Shown in pieces: positions 37,490 to 46,971 of a DNA stretch of 64,000 nucleotides. This DNA is from Rhodanobacter humi (GTDB lineage: Bacteria; Pseudomonadota; Gammaproteobacteria; Xanthomonadales; Rhodanobacteraceae). The notes under the pieces are model-generated. The model saw nothing but the letters and a program-made list of their open reading frames with translations. It had not been told where the DNA came from and searched no databases. The position numbers and the translations under genes are program-made. Every line of letters starts with the position of its first letter. Within the stretch, counting starts at the first letter, position 1. The stretch is taken from the NCBI RefSeq assembly GCF_041107455.1, contig NZ_JBGBPY010000001.1, forward strand, positions 372,001 to 436,000, in the 5' to 3' direction.

Positions 37490-39055
37490 ATGGCGAAGAA
37501 AACCGGCGAACGCATCCCGAAGCTGCGCCTGCGCCTGGCCACGCCCGCCGACGTGCCGGCGCTGGTCGAGCTCACCGCACGCGTCTACACGCCCGAGTGG
37601 GGCCATTCGGCGGAAATGCTGCGCTCCCAGCAGACGCACTTTCCGCAAGGCCAGTTCGTGGTGGAGTACGAAGGCAAGGTGGTGGGCTACTGCGCCACCT
37701 TCCGCACCGACGAGGCCATCGCGCTGGCGCCGCATACCTGGATGCAGATCACCGGCGGCGGCATGGCCTCGCGCCACAAGCCGGATGGCGACTGGCTGTA
37801 CGGCATGGAAGTGGTGGTGCATCCGGACTACCGTCGCATGCGCATCGGCCAACGCCTCTACCAGGCACGCAAGCGGCTGTGCATGGATCTCAAGCTGCGC
37901 GGCATCGTGTTCGGCGGGCGCATCCCGGGGCTGGCGCGCAACCTGCAGCGCTACCGCAGCGCCGAGGCCTACGTGCAGGCGGTGCTGGAAGGCCGGCGCC
38001 GCGACCTCACGCTGAGCTTCCAGCTCGCGAACGACTTCGAGATCATCGGCCTGCTGCGCGACTACGTGCCCTCGGACCACGAATCGCTGGGCTGGGCCGT
38101 GCACCTGGTGTGGCGCAACCCGCTGCTGCTCGACCAGCCCGACATTCCCTCGATCCCCTCGCCGCGCCAGCTGCCGGACAAGGTGCGCGTGGCCAGCGTG
38201 CAATACCTGCAGCGGCGCATCGCCTCGTTCGAGGAATTCGCCACCCAGGTCGAGTACTTCACCGATATCGCCGCCGACTACAGCGCGGATTTCGTGGTGT
38301 TCCCCGAGCTGATCACGCTGCAACTGCTGTCGATCGAGAACACCGAACTGCCGGCCACCGACACGATCCGCAAGCTCAGCCAGTACACGCCGCAGGTGAA
38401 GGAGCTGTTCGGCCGGCTGGCAGTGCACTACAACATCAACATCATCGCCGGCACCCACCCCACCGAGCAGGCCAACGGCGACATCCACAACGTGTGCTAC
38501 GTGTGCCTGCGCGACGGTTCCATCCACGAGCGCGAGAAGCTGCACCCCACGCCCAGCGAGCGCATCACCTGGAAGATCACCGGCGGCGAGAGCGCGGCCA
38601 CGGTGCAGACCGACTGCGGCCCGGTCGGCGTGATGATCTGCTACGACAGCGAATTCCCCGAGGTGGCGCGCCACCTGGTGGACCAGGGCGCGCTGATCCT
38701 GTTCGTGCCGTTCTGCACCGACGTGCGCGAGGGCTACCTGCGCGTGCGCTACTGCTCGCAGGCGCGCGCGGTGGAGAACCAGTGCTACGTGGTGCTCTCC
38801 GGCAACGTGGGCAACCTGCCCGGCGTCAACAACTTCGACATCCAGTACGGCCAGAGCTGCATCCTCACGCCCAGCGACTTCCCGTTCGCGCGCGACGGCA
38901 TCGCCGCCGACTCCACCCCGAACAGCGAAACCGTGCTGTTCGCCGACCTCAGCCTGGAAAGCCTGGCCCGCGCGCGCAACGCCGGCGCGGTGCAGAACAT
39001 CAAGGATCGCCGCTTCGACCTGTACGAGATGCGCTGGCTGCCGAAACCGCGTTGA
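37490..39055 (+). CDS. GNAT acetyltransferase fused to carbon-nitrogen hydrolase
   Basis: 521 residues in two domains. Residues about 10-200 are a GNAT acetyltransferase (LRLATPADVPALVELTARVY; VVVHPDYRRMRIGQRLYQARKRL is the acetyl-CoA loop). Residues about 225-515 are a nitrilase-superfamily amidohydrolase with catalytic Glu (VFPELITL), Lys (REKLHPTPSER) and Cys (GVMICYDSEFPEV). Such fusions are widespread, substrate unknown. It lies between hutG and hutI, but no link to histidine use is established. Confidence 0.93.
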   Translation: MAKKTGERIPKLRLRLATPADVPALVELTARVYTPEWGHSAEMLRSQQTHFPQGQFVVEYEGKVVGYCATFRTDEAIALAPHTWMQITGGGMASRHKPDGDWLYGMEVVVHPDYRRMRIGQRLYQARKRLCMDLKLRGIVFGGRIPGLARNLQRYRSAEAYVQAVLEGRRRDLTLSFQLANDFEIIGLLRDYVPSDHESLGWAVHLVWRNPLLLDQPDIPSIPSPRQLPDKVRVASVQYLQRRIASFEEFATQVEYFTDIAADYSADFVVFPELITLQLLSIENTELPATDTIRKLSQYTPQVKELFGRLAVHYNINIIAGTHPTEQANGDIHNVCYVCLRDGSIHEREKLHPTPSERITWKITGGESAATVQTDCGPVGVMICYDSEFPEVARHLVDQGALILFVPFCTDVREGYLRVRYCSQARAVENQCYVVLSGNVGNLPGVNNFDIQYGQSCILTPSDFPFARDGIAADSTPNSETVLFADLSLESLARARNAGAVQNIKDRRFDLYEMRWLPKPR

Positions 39056-39096
39056 CGGCTCTGCGATAATCGGCGCCTCGCCGCACGGAGCCGCCC

Positions 39097-40314
39097 ATGT
39101 CCGCCATCCGCTGGGATCGCCTGTTCACCCACGCCACGCTCGCCACGTTTGACGGCGACACGCCGTTCGGCCTGATCGAGGATGGCGCGCTGGCCTGCGC
39201 CGACGGTCGCATCGCATGGGTCGGGGCGATGCGCGAATTGCCGGACGGCGCCACCGCCACGCACACGGAAGACCTGGGCGGTGCGTTGCTCACGCCGGGC
39301 CTGGTCGACTGCCACACCCATCTGGTGTTCGGCGGCAACCGCGCCAATGAATTCGATATGCGCCTCAACGGCGCCAGCTACGAGGAGATCGCGCGCGCCG
39401 GCGGCGGCATCGTCTCCAGCGTGCGCGCCAGCCGTGCAGCGGACGAGGACACGCTGTTCGCGCAATCACTGCCACGCGCCCGCGCGCTGCTCGCCGACGG
39501 CGTCACCACGCTGGAGATCAAGTCCGGCTACGGGCTGGAACTCGATGCCGAACGGCGCATGCTGCGCGTGGCGCGGCGCATCGGCGCGGAACTCGGCATC
39601 ACCGTGCGCACGAGCTTCCTCGGCCTGCACGCGCTGCCGCCCGAGTACAAGGAGCGCCGCGACGACTACGTGGCCCTGGTCTGCGACACGATGCTGCCCG
39701 CGCTGGCCGGCGAAGGGCTGGTCGACGCCGTGGATGCGTTCTGCGAGCGCATCGCTTTCACATCGGCCGAGACGCGCCGCCTGTTCGAGCGCGCGACGCA
39801 GCTCGGCCTGCCGGTGAAGCTGCACGCCGAGCAGCTCAGCGACCAGGGCGGCGCCGCGCTGGTGGCGGGCTTCCACGGTCTCTCCGCCGATCATCTGGAA
39901 CATCTGGGCAACGCCGGCATCGCGTCGATGGCCGAGGCCGGCACCGTGGCCGTGCTGCTGCCCGGCGCGTTCTACGCGCTGCGCGAAACGCACCTTCCGC
40001 CAGTCGCCGCGCTGCGCGAACACGGCGTGCCGATCGCGATCGCCACCGACTGCAACCCCGGCACCTCGCCCCTGCTCTCGCTGCGGCTGGCCGCGAACAT
40101 GGCCTGCACGCTGTTCCGGCTGCCACCCGAGGAGGCATTGCGCGGCATCACCGTCAACGCGGCGCGCGCGCTGGGCCTCATTGATCGCGGCACGCTCGCC
40201 GTGGGCCAGCGCGCGGACCTGGTGGCGTGGCATGCGAGGCAGCCGGCCGAGCTGTGCTACTGGATTGGCGGGCCGCTCGTGCGCCAAGTCTGGATCGAGG
40301 GCGCTCCCATGTAG
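39097..40314 (+). CDS. hutI: Imidazolonepropionase
   Basis: 405 residues, the usual length. Metal-dependent amidohydrolase: [41 protein letters not shown] carries the HxH and family signature (partly quoted: [10 protein letters not shown]), with [11 protein letters not shown] (His) and [10 protein letters not shown] (Asp). It opens imidazolone propionate to formimidoylglutamate, the step between hutU and hutG. GGAG precedes ATG 39097. The TAG stop lies in a palindromic repeat. Confidence 0.97.
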   Translation: MSAIRWDRLFTHATLATFDGDTPFGLIEDGALACADGRIAWVGAMRELPDGATATHTEDLGGALLTPGLVDCHTHLVFGGNRANEFDMRLNGASYEEIARAGGGIVSSVRASRAADEDTLFAQSLPRARALLADGVTTLEIKSGYGLELDAERRMLRVARRIGAELGITVRTSFLGLHALPPEYKERRDDYVALVCDTMLPALAGEGLVDAVDAFCERIAFTSAETRRLFERATQLGLPVKLHAEQLSDQGGAALVAGFHGLSADHLEHLGNAGIASMAEAGTVAVLLPGAFYALRETHLPPVAALREHGVPIAIATDCNPGTSPLLSLRLAANMACTLFRLPPEEALRGITVNAARALGLIDRGTLAVGQRADLVAWHARQPAELCYWIGGPLVRQVWIEGAPM

Positions 40315-40366
40315 GAGCGGCTTCAGCCGCGACCGGCTGGGGAATCGCGGCTGAAGCCGCTCCTAC
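40311..40366. repeat. GTAGGAGCGGC palindrome joining two convergent genes
   Basis: Perfect 22-bp inverted arms (40311-40332 and 40345-40366) beginning GTAGGAGCGGCTTCAGCC, with a 12-base loop. The left arm provides the TAG of hutI (40312-40314), the right arm the TAG of lpxK (40363-40365). It can also serve as a bidirectional terminator. Confidence 0.9.
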
Positions 40367-41352
40367 GGCCGCTCCTGCGCGCCCTGAGGCAGGCGCGCCA
40401 CGACAGCCTCGAAGAACGCCACCGGCAGTTCGGCGTGCACCGGCACCCGCCACCAATGCGGCTGCGCAAAGGCGCGGCACTTCACCGCGTCCTTGTCGGT
40501 CATCAGCACCGGCAATTCGTCGCCGTAGGCGAGATCGGTGGCGATGAACGCGTGGTGATCGGGAAACGCATGCTCGATCACCTCAATGCCGGCCGCGCTC
40601 AGGTTGGCGAAGAAGCGCGCGGGATTGCCGATCGCCGCCACCGCGTACACGCGCTGCCCCGCGAAGCCTTCCAATGGCTGCATGCGCAGGCCATCCAGCG
40701 ACACCGCCTCGCCACCGACAAGCCGCATGGGATGTTCGCCGGCTTGCGCCTCGCCGCCGTTGCAGACGCGCAGGTCCACGCGATCCAGCCGGCGCAGCGG
40801 CTCGCGCAGCGGCCCGGCGGGCAGCAAATGGCCATTGCCGAAGCGACGCACGCCGTCGATCACGCAGATCTCCACGTCACGGGCGAGACGGTAATGCTGC
40901 AGGCCGTCGTCGGCGATCAGCACGTCGCAACCGGCCGCCAGCAGCAACTGCGCCGCCGCAGGGCGGTCGCGCCCCACCGCCACCGGCACGCCGCCGGCGC
41001 GGATCAGGCAAGGTTCGTCGCCCACCACGGCGGGATCGGGCGTCTCGTCCAGCAGCATCGATTCGCGCCGGCTTCCGCCATGGCCCCGGCTCACCACGCC
41101 GGGGCGGAAACCACGCCCGCGCAGTTCTGCCGCCAGCGCGATGGTCAGCGGCGTCTTGCCGGTGCCGCCCGCGGTGAGGTTGCCGATCACGATCACCGGC
41201 ACCGGCAGGCACACGCGGCGCAGCACGCCGATGCGATAGAGCATGCGGCGCAAGGCAGTGAGCGTGCCGTACAGGCCCGCCAGTGGCCAGGTCCACCACG
41301 GACTGCGGCGCTTGCCGTACCAGGCTTCGGCGAGGTCGTCGGCGAGCGTCAT
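40363..41352 (-). CDS. lpxK: Tetraacyldisaccharide 4'-kinase
   Basis: 329 residues. Walker A VIGNLTAGGTGKTPLTIALA and the family regions GVVSRGHGG, LIADDGLQHYRLARDVEICVIDG and DKDAVKCRAFA identify LpxK, the inner-membrane kinase that makes lipid IVA. It follows msbA by seven bases in the operon comEC-exbB-exbD-msbA-lpxK. ATG 41352 (MTLADDLAEAWYGKR) chosen over an upstream ATG at 41385. Confidence 0.96.
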   Translation of the reverse strand: MTLADDLAEAWYGKRRSPWWTWPLAGLYGTLTALRRMLYRIGVLRRVCLPVPVIVIGNLTAGGTGKTPLTIALAAELRGRGFRPGVVSRGHGGSRRESMLLDETPDPAVVGDEPCLIRAGGVPVAVGRDRPAAAQLLLAAGCDVLIADDGLQHYRLARDVEICVIDGVRRFGNGHLLPAGPLREPLRRLDRVDLRVCNGGEAQAGEHPMRLVGGEAVSLDGLRMQPLEGFAGQRVYAVAAIGNPARFFANLSAAGIEVIEHAFPDHHAFIATDLAYGDELPVLMTDKDAVKCRAFAQPHWWRVPVHAELPVAFFEAVVARLPQGAQERP

Positions 41353-41359
41353 GGACGCC

Positions 41360-43138
41360 TCAGTCGCCGCCCTGGCTTGCGTCATGGAACTGCATGCGGT
41401 GCAGCGCGGCGTAATGGCCGCCCAGCGCCAGCAGTTCGGCGTGGCTGCCGCGCTCCACGATGCGGCCCTGCTCCATCACCGCGATCTGGTCGGCGCCCTC
41501 GATGGTGGAGAGGCGGTGCGCGATCACCAGGGTGGTGCGGTGGCGCATCAGCTGCTGCAGCGCCTGCTGGATCAGCCGCTCGGATTCGGTATCCAGCGCG
41601 CTGGTCGCCTCGTCCAGCACCAGGATCGGCGCGTTCTTGAGGATGGCGCGGGCGATCGCGATGCGCTGGCGCTGGCCGCCGGACAGCATGTTGCCGCTCT
41701 CGCCGATGTGGCTGTGGATACCCTTGGGCAGGCGCGCGATGAACTCCATCGCGTTGGCCGCCTCGGCCGCGGCCATGATTTCGGCCTCGCTGGCGCCGGC
41801 CAGCTCGCCGTAGGCGATGTTGTTCGCCACGGTGTCGTCGAACAGCACCACGCTCTGCCCCACCCAGGCGATCTGCCGGCGCAGCGAGGCGAGCGTGTAG
41901 TCCTCGTAATTCTCGCCATCCAGCACGATGCGGCCGCCGCTGGGTTCGTTGAAGCGCGGCAGCAGGCTCACCAGCGAGCTCTTGCCGCTGCCCGAGCGCC
42001 CCACCAGCGCGGTGACCGTGCCCGGCGCGCAATGCAGGTCCACGCCGCGCAGCGCCTCGAACTCGTTGCGCGGATAGGTGAGCCGCACGTCCTCGAAGCG
42101 CAGGTCGCCGTTCGTGCGTCCCAATTCGCGGGTACCGCGGTCGGTCTCCGGCGGCAGGTCGATGATCTCGAACAGATCCTCCGCCGCCGACATGCCGCGC
42201 TGGATGTTGGCCTGCACGTTGGTCAACCGCTTCAGCGACGGCAGCATCGTGCCCATCGCGGTAAGCACGGCGAAGAACACGCCCGGCGACATCTGGTTCA
42301 GCACCTGCGGTCGGGTGCCCAGGAACACCAGTACCGCCAGCGCGAAGGCCGCCACCAACTGGATGGTGGAACTGGAGGCTGCGTTGGTGGCCGCGATCTT
42401 GAGATTCAGCCGCCGTGTGTGCGTGATCACTTCGTCGAAGCGGCCGGCCTCGTGCGCCTGCCCGCCGTAGATGCGCACCTCGCGATTCGCGCCGACCGTT
42501 TCCTCCACCGTGCCGGTGACCGAGCCCATCGTGCCCTGGATGCGGCGGCTGATCTGCCGGTAGCGCCGGCTCACCACGGTGGCGATCAAGGCGATCGCCG
42601 GCACCATCACCAGCAGGGAAAGCGTGAGGTAGGCGCTGGTGCTCAGCATCACGTAGAACATGAAGATCACGGTGAGCCCGTCGGTCACCCCGATCTTTGC
42701 CGCGTCGCTGGAGGCCGAGGCCACCTGCTCGCTGGTGTAGGTGATGCGCGAGATCTGCTGGCCCGAGGGTTCGCTGCCGAAATACGCTGCCGGCAGGCGC
42801 AGGTAGGAGGCAAACACGTCGCGCTGCATCGTCTGCACCACGTGCCGGCCGATGTAGGACATGCCGTAGTTGCTGACGAAGGTGCCGCAGGAGCGCAGGA
42901 AGAAGATGCCGATGATCCAGATCGGCATCCAGAAGATCAGGTAGGGATTCTTCTGCACGAACAGGTTGTCGATCATCGGCTTGAGCAGCTTGGTGAAAGC
43001 CGCCAGGCCGCCGCCGTCGAGGATCATGCCGACCAGCGCGACCAGGCCCACCGCCCAGTACCGCCGGCTGTAACCCAGCAGCCGCTTGTAGACGGCCCAG
43101 GTGTGCGCGTCCCAGATCGCGGTCCTGCCGCCGCTCAT
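41360..43138 (-). CDS. msbA: Lipid A export ABC transporter, permease/ATPase
   Basis: 592 residues: six-helix membrane domain (to about 330) and ATPase domain with GRSGSGKSSLVSLL (Walker A), MLSGGQRQRIAIARAI (signature) and ILVLDEATSALD (Walker B). Length and neighbours fit MsbA, the flippase that moves core-lipid A across the inner membrane. Overlaps exbD start by four bases upstream and leads into lpxK. Confidence 0.96.
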   Translation of the reverse strand: MSGGRTAIWDAHTWAVYKRLLGYSRRYWAVGLVALVGMILDGGGLAAFTKLLKPMIDNLFVQKNPYLIFWMPIWIIGIFFLRSCGTFVSNYGMSYIGRHVVQTMQRDVFASYLRLPAAYFGSEPSGQQISRITYTSEQVASASSDAAKIGVTDGLTVIFMFYVMLSTSAYLTLSLLVMVPAIALIATVVSRRYRQISRRIQGTMGSVTGTVEETVGANREVRIYGGQAHEAGRFDEVITHTRRLNLKIAATNAASSSTIQLVAAFALAVLVFLGTRPQVLNQMSPGVFFAVLTAMGTMLPSLKRLTNVQANIQRGMSAAEDLFEIIDLPPETDRGTRELGRTNGDLRFEDVRLTYPRNEFEALRGVDLHCAPGTVTALVGRSGSGKSSLVSLLPRFNEPSGGRIVLDGENYEDYTLASLRRQIAWVGQSVVLFDDTVANNIAYGELAGASEAEIMAAAEAANAMEFIARLPKGIHSHIGESGNMLSGGQRQRIAIARAILKNAPILVLDEATSALDTESERLIQQALQQLMRHRTTLVIAHRLSTIEGADQIAVMEQGRIVERGSHAELLALGGHYAALHRMQFHDASQGGD

Positions 43139-43566
43139 TGCGCCTCGCCCGGCTTGCTCGGCGTGGTGGCGATCGACAGGCGGGTGAAGCCGAGCTGGCC
43201 CAGCGCGTCCATCGCGGTCACCACGCTCTGGTGCGAGGACAACGCATCGGCGCGGATCGTCACCGGGCGATCGTGGTCACCGTTCGCGTTGCGGGCTATC
43301 ACCTGCTTCAGCGCATCGATGCCCTCGCTCGGCACCGCGTCGCTGCCCACCCAGTAGTGGCCGTCGCGGTCGATCATGATGGTGAGCGCAGGCGCGTTCA
43401 TGTCACGGTCCTGCACGCTGGCGTTCGGCAGGGTGACCTGCATGCGCGAGTGCTGGATGAAGGTGCTGGTGAGCACGAAGAACATCAGCAGGGTGAGCAG
43501 CACGTCGATCAACGGCACCACGTTGATCTCGAACTCGTCCTGGCGGCGGTCGTTGCCGATGCGCAT
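43135..43566 (-). CDS. exbD: ExbD/TolR-type biopolymer transport protein
   Basis: 143 residues: one membrane helix (INVVPLIDVLLTLLMFFVLTSTF, with the proton-path Asp) and a small periplasmic domain. With the ExbB-type protein four bases upstream it would form a proton-driven channel. In xanthomonads this pair lies between comEC and msbA; its partner there is unclear (TonB is not adjacent). Confidence 0.93.
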   Translation of the reverse strand: MRIGNDRRQDEFEINVVPLIDVLLTLLMFFVLTSTFIQHSRMQVTLPNASVQDRDMNAPALTIMIDRDGHYWVGSDAVPSEGIDALKQVIARNANGDHDRPVTIRADALSSHQSVVTAMDALGQLGFTRLSIATTPSKPGEAQ

Positions 43567-43570
43567 GGAA

Positions 43571-44230
43571 TCAACCTGCGTTCGGCGCGACGGTTGCCGC
43601 CGTGCGGCGCGGACGCGCCGTCACCGGCGGACTCAGGGTCAGCTCGTCCAGCAGCGCGGTGGCCTGCTTCTCCATCTGCACGCAATAGCCGGCCACGCGC
43701 GAACGGAACCAGCGGTGCAGCACGTAGGCGGGGATCGCCACGGTAAGGCCGGAGGCGGTGCAGATCAGCGCCTCGCCGATGCCGCCGGCCATCTTCGCCG
43801 GGTCGCCGATGCCGCCGGCCATCACCTGCATGAACATCCGGATCAGGCCGATCACCGTGCCGAACAGGCCCAGCAGCGGACCGATCAGCGCGATCGTGCC
43901 CAGCGTGCTGAGGTAACGCTCCATCTCGTGCACGATATGGCGGCCGGTGTCCTCGATGCGCTCCTTGATGATGTCGCGCGACTGGCTGCGCACCGCCAGC
44001 GCCGCGGCCAGCAGCTCGCCCAGCGGCGAGCCGTTCGACAGCGCCTCCAGGTGCTTCGGATCGAGCTGGCCGGCGCGCGCCCACTGGCGCACCTCCTCGC
44101 CCAACCCCGGCGGCAGCACCGCCTTGCGCCGCAGCGTCCAGCACCGCTCCAGCACGATCGCCAGCGCCACCAGCGAGCACACCAGGATGGGCAGCATCGC
44201 CCAACCGCCAGCCATCAGGATATCGAGCAC
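43571..44230 (-). CDS. exbB: ExbB/TolQ/MotA-type proton channel protein
   Basis: 219 residues with three membrane helices: WAMLPILVCSLVALAIVLERCW, TLGTIALIGPLLGLFGTVIGLIRMF (signature) and EALICTASGLTVAIPAYVLHRWF. Partners with the ExbD-type protein to use proton flow. Second gene of the comEC-lpxK operon. Confidence 0.94.
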   Translation of the reverse strand: MLDILMAGGWAMLPILVCSLVALAIVLERCWTLRRKAVLPPGLGEEVRQWARAGQLDPKHLEALSNGSPLGELLAAALAVRSQSRDIIKERIEDTGRHIVHEMERYLSTLGTIALIGPLLGLFGTVIGLIRMFMQVMAGGIGDPAKMAGGIGEALICTASGLTVAIPAYVLHRWFRSRVAGYCVQMEKQATALLDELTLSPPVTARPRRTAATVAPNAG

Positions 44231-44330
44231 GTTCGTCCCACCGGGCGTTCAAAACGGAGAGGCCGCATCATAGCAGCCGGCCCGGATGGTTCCGTGGCGC
44301 GCGTGGCAGTACCTGAACGACTTGGCGCGG

Positions 44331-46649
44331 TTACGGTTGCTCGCGCCAGTAGCGCGGATCGCGCAACCGCCAGCGCCCGCTCACGCGGGCCGGAGATTCG
44401 GCCGGAAATTCGACGCCGATCGCCCCGCTGTCGGCGGTGTTCAGCACCGGCACGCCTGCTTCCGCGTAGCGCGCCATCACTTCGGGCTTGGGATGCCCGA
44501 AGCGGTTGCGCCAGCCCGCCGAGACGATGGCAAACGGAGGATCCACGGCGTCGATGAAGTCCGCGTCGGACGAGGTCTTGCTGCCGTGGTGAGGCACCAG
44601 CAGCACCGGCGACGGGCCATCGCCCAGCGCCGCCGCCACGACCGGCTCGACTTTCGACGTGATGTCGCCGGTGAGCAGCAGCCGGCCGCCGGCTCCTTCG
44701 ACCAGCAGCACGCAAGAGCGGTCGTTGCCCTTGCCGCCGGCATCCGCCGCCGGACCCAGCACGCGGAAGCGCACACCGTCCCACGTCCAGCTCTGTCCGG
44801 TTTCGCACGGCGTCATCGGCATCGGCATGCGCTCCGGCTCGCCCGCATAGCGCCGCGCCTGCGGGAACGCGGCGACGACCGCCGCCGCACCGCCGGCGTG
44901 ATCGTTGTCGGCATGGCTCACCATCAAGGCATCGAGCCGCGCGATGCCCAGCGCGTGGATCGCCGGCAGCACCGCCGCCTCGCCCAGGTCGAAGCCCGAG
45001 GGGTAGCGCGCGCCGGTGTCGTACAGCAATACATGCCCGCGGGTGCGCAGCAACACCGACAGGCCCTGCCCCACGTCCAGCACCCAGGCCTCGAACGCAC
45101 CCAAGGCCGGTTTCGCCAGCGGCGGCCACAACAGCGGCAGGAACAGCACCAGACCCAGCGCGCGCAAAGGCACGCCGCGCGGCAGGAACAGCCACAGCGC
45201 GCCCAGCGTCGCCAGCAGCAGCGCCCACGGCGCCATTTGCGGCAGATACCAGTGCGCACCCGGCCAGGTCGCCATGTGCTCCAGCAGCCACCATTGCGCA
45301 TGCGCGAGCTGCGCCGCCAGCCACAGCACCGGCGTAGCCAGCGGCGGGCACAGGCCCAGGCACAGCATGCCCAGCAGCGCACAGGGCACGATCACGAAAC
45401 TCACGAACGGCACCGCGATCAGGTTCGACATGGCGCCCACCAGCGAGGCCTCACCGAAGAACCACATCGTCAGCGGCAACAGCGACACCGTCATCAGGAT
45501 CTGCCCCGCGGTGAGCTCGTGCAGGAAGGCGCGCAAGCCACGCCCGTGCGACTGCAGGCACAACATCAGCAGTCCCACGCCGGTGAACGACAACCAGAAG
45601 CCCGCGGCCAGCACCGCCAGCGGGTCGAACGCCAGGATCGCGATCATCGCCAGCGCCAGCGACTGTGCCCCATCGCCGCCCCGTCGACTGCAACGCGCCA
45701 GCGCCACCACCGCGATCATCAGCAAAGTGCGCACGGTGGGCAGGCCGAAGCCGGCCAATGCGCTGTAGATGCCCGCCGCCAGCAGTGCACCGGCAGCCTG
45801 CGCCTGCACCCGCGGCCAGCGCAGCGCCAGTCCCGGCCACAACAGGTACAGCGCGCTCGCCAGCCACACGCCGAACACCGCGGACACGCCCACGTGGAAA
45901 CCGGAAATCGCGATCAGGTGCGGAATGCCGTTCGCGCGCGCCACCTCCCAGTCGTGCTGACTCAGACCGCGCGTGTCGCCCACCGAAAACGCCTGCAACA
46001 GCGCCGCATCGTGCGGGTCGCGCACCCGCGCCGCGATCCCGCGCGCAATCGCCGCGCGCACGCCATCCACGCACCACGCACGATCCAGCTTGGCGTTGCC
46101 CGCATCCTCGCGCACATAGCCGGTCGCCACGATGCGGCGCTGCAAGGCCATGCGCTCGCCATCCGCCGTGCCGGGGTTGAGCAGGCCGCGCGGCCGCTTC
46201 AACCGCAACAGCAGGCGCCAGCGTTCGCAGGGGGCGAGTGGCGGCGCCGCGTCGTACCACGACACCATCGCCTTTCCACGCAAGGGCACCGGTTGGCCAT
46301 CCAGCGTGGCGGTGTCGATCTCGAAGGCGAAGCGGGTGGCGTCGTCGCGCTCCAGCGGCAAGTCATCGATGTGGCCGGTGACCACGAAGTCGCGGCCTTC
46401 CAGATCGCGCGGCAAGCGGGAGTCCATCGCTCCCGCACCCGCAGCCATCGCCCACAAAGCGCCGGCACAAACACACAACGGCAGGCGCCAGCGCGGAAGG
46501 CGCCAGAACATCGCGGCCACAGGCAGCAACAGCGTCAGTGACAGCCAGTGCGGCGGCAGGATCGGCAACCATTGCACCGCGAGCACGCCAAGCAGCAACG
46601 CCGGCGCGGCCAGTGTTGCGGTGAATGGCTTGCGCAAAGCTCCCGACAT
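44331..46649 (-). CDS. comEC: DNA uptake protein ComEC/Rec2
   Basis: 772 residues, full-length ComEC. N-terminal DUF4131 region, the multi-helix competence domain (LIAISGFHVGVSAVFGVWLASALYLL, FWLSFTGVGLLML), and a C-terminal metallo-beta-lactamase domain with MVSHADNDHAGGAAAV and LLLTGDITSKVE, VLLVPHHGSKTSSDADF. It forms the inner-membrane channel for single-stranded DNA in natural transformation. First gene of the operon. The orphan cassettes lie just beyond its promoter. Confidence 0.95.
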   Translation of the reverse strand: MSGALRKPFTATLAAPALLLGVLAVQWLPILPPHWLSLTLLLPVAAMFWRLPRWRLPLCVCAGALWAMAAGAGAMDSRLPRDLEGRDFVVTGHIDDLPLERDDATRFAFEIDTATLDGQPVPLRGKAMVSWYDAAPPLAPCERWRLLLRLKRPRGLLNPGTADGERMALQRRIVATGYVREDAGNAKLDRAWCVDGVRAAIARGIAARVRDPHDAALLQAFSVGDTRGLSQHDWEVARANGIPHLIAISGFHVGVSAVFGVWLASALYLLWPGLALRWPRVQAQAAGALLAAGIYSALAGFGLPTVRTLLMIAVVALARCSRRGGDGAQSLALAMIAILAFDPLAVLAAGFWLSFTGVGLLMLCLQSHGRGLRAFLHELTAGQILMTVSLLPLTMWFFGEASLVGAMSNLIAVPFVSFVIVPCALLGMLCLGLCPPLATPVLWLAAQLAHAQWWLLEHMATWPGAHWYLPQMAPWALLLATLGALWLFLPRGVPLRALGLVLFLPLLWPPLAKPALGAFEAWVLDVGQGLSVLLRTRGHVLLYDTGARYPSGFDLGEAAVLPAIHALGIARLDALMVSHADNDHAGGAAAVVAAFPQARRYAGEPERMPMPMTPCETGQSWTWDGVRFRVLGPAADAGGKGNDRSCVLLVEGAGGRLLLTGDITSKVEPVVAAALGDGPSPVLLVPHHGSKTSSDADFIDAVDPPFAIVSAGWRNRFGHPKPEVMARYAEAGVPVLNTADSGAIGVEFPAESPARVSGRWRLRDPRYWREQP

Positions 46650-46961
46650 GGCCGCCTCCTGTATCGGTCGAGGCTATCGCGCCCACCGCGTGGAATCGGA
46701 CGAAAAGCGTGTAGGTCTGCGCCCTGACGACAACAAGTCGACGAGCACGGCATCGGCGGCGGTTGCCGTGCATATCCACGGTTGTGGTTGGATAAACCAC
46801 AGCCGCCCGGATGACGCGATTTGCACGACTGCGCTACGTGCGAACTGGCTTCGATACGATTCGCCAAGTGATTGATACAGGGCTGGAACCTGCCGCTTGA
46901 CGTGGTGCGACGAGGCGCGGACGATGCCATGCATATCCCCGGATTCGGGGGTCTACTTCGC
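46650..46961. other. Gap between comEC and the cassette array
   Basis: 312 bases. It should contain the comEC promoter and the left border of the cassettes. A hairpin CCCCG-GATT-CGGGG lies at 46937-46950. No integrase remnant or recognisable attI promoter-proximal sequence is seen. No convincing gene. Confidence 0.5.
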
Positions 46962-46968
46962 GTTAGGT
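46962..46968 (+). other. Integron core site GTTAGGT at the left border of cassette 1
   Basis: GCGTTAGGT fits the GTTRRRY recombination core just before the first cassette gene. No matching RYYYAAC arm is found upstream, so this is the cassette boundary (attI-like or a secondary insertion site), not a whole attC. Confidence 0.6.
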
Positions 46969-46971
46969 GCC

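Noticed and set aside
46838-46961. A third attC before cassette 1
   Set aside because: GTTAGGT is present at 46962 but no RYYYAAC partner or central hairpin of attC type was found upstream.
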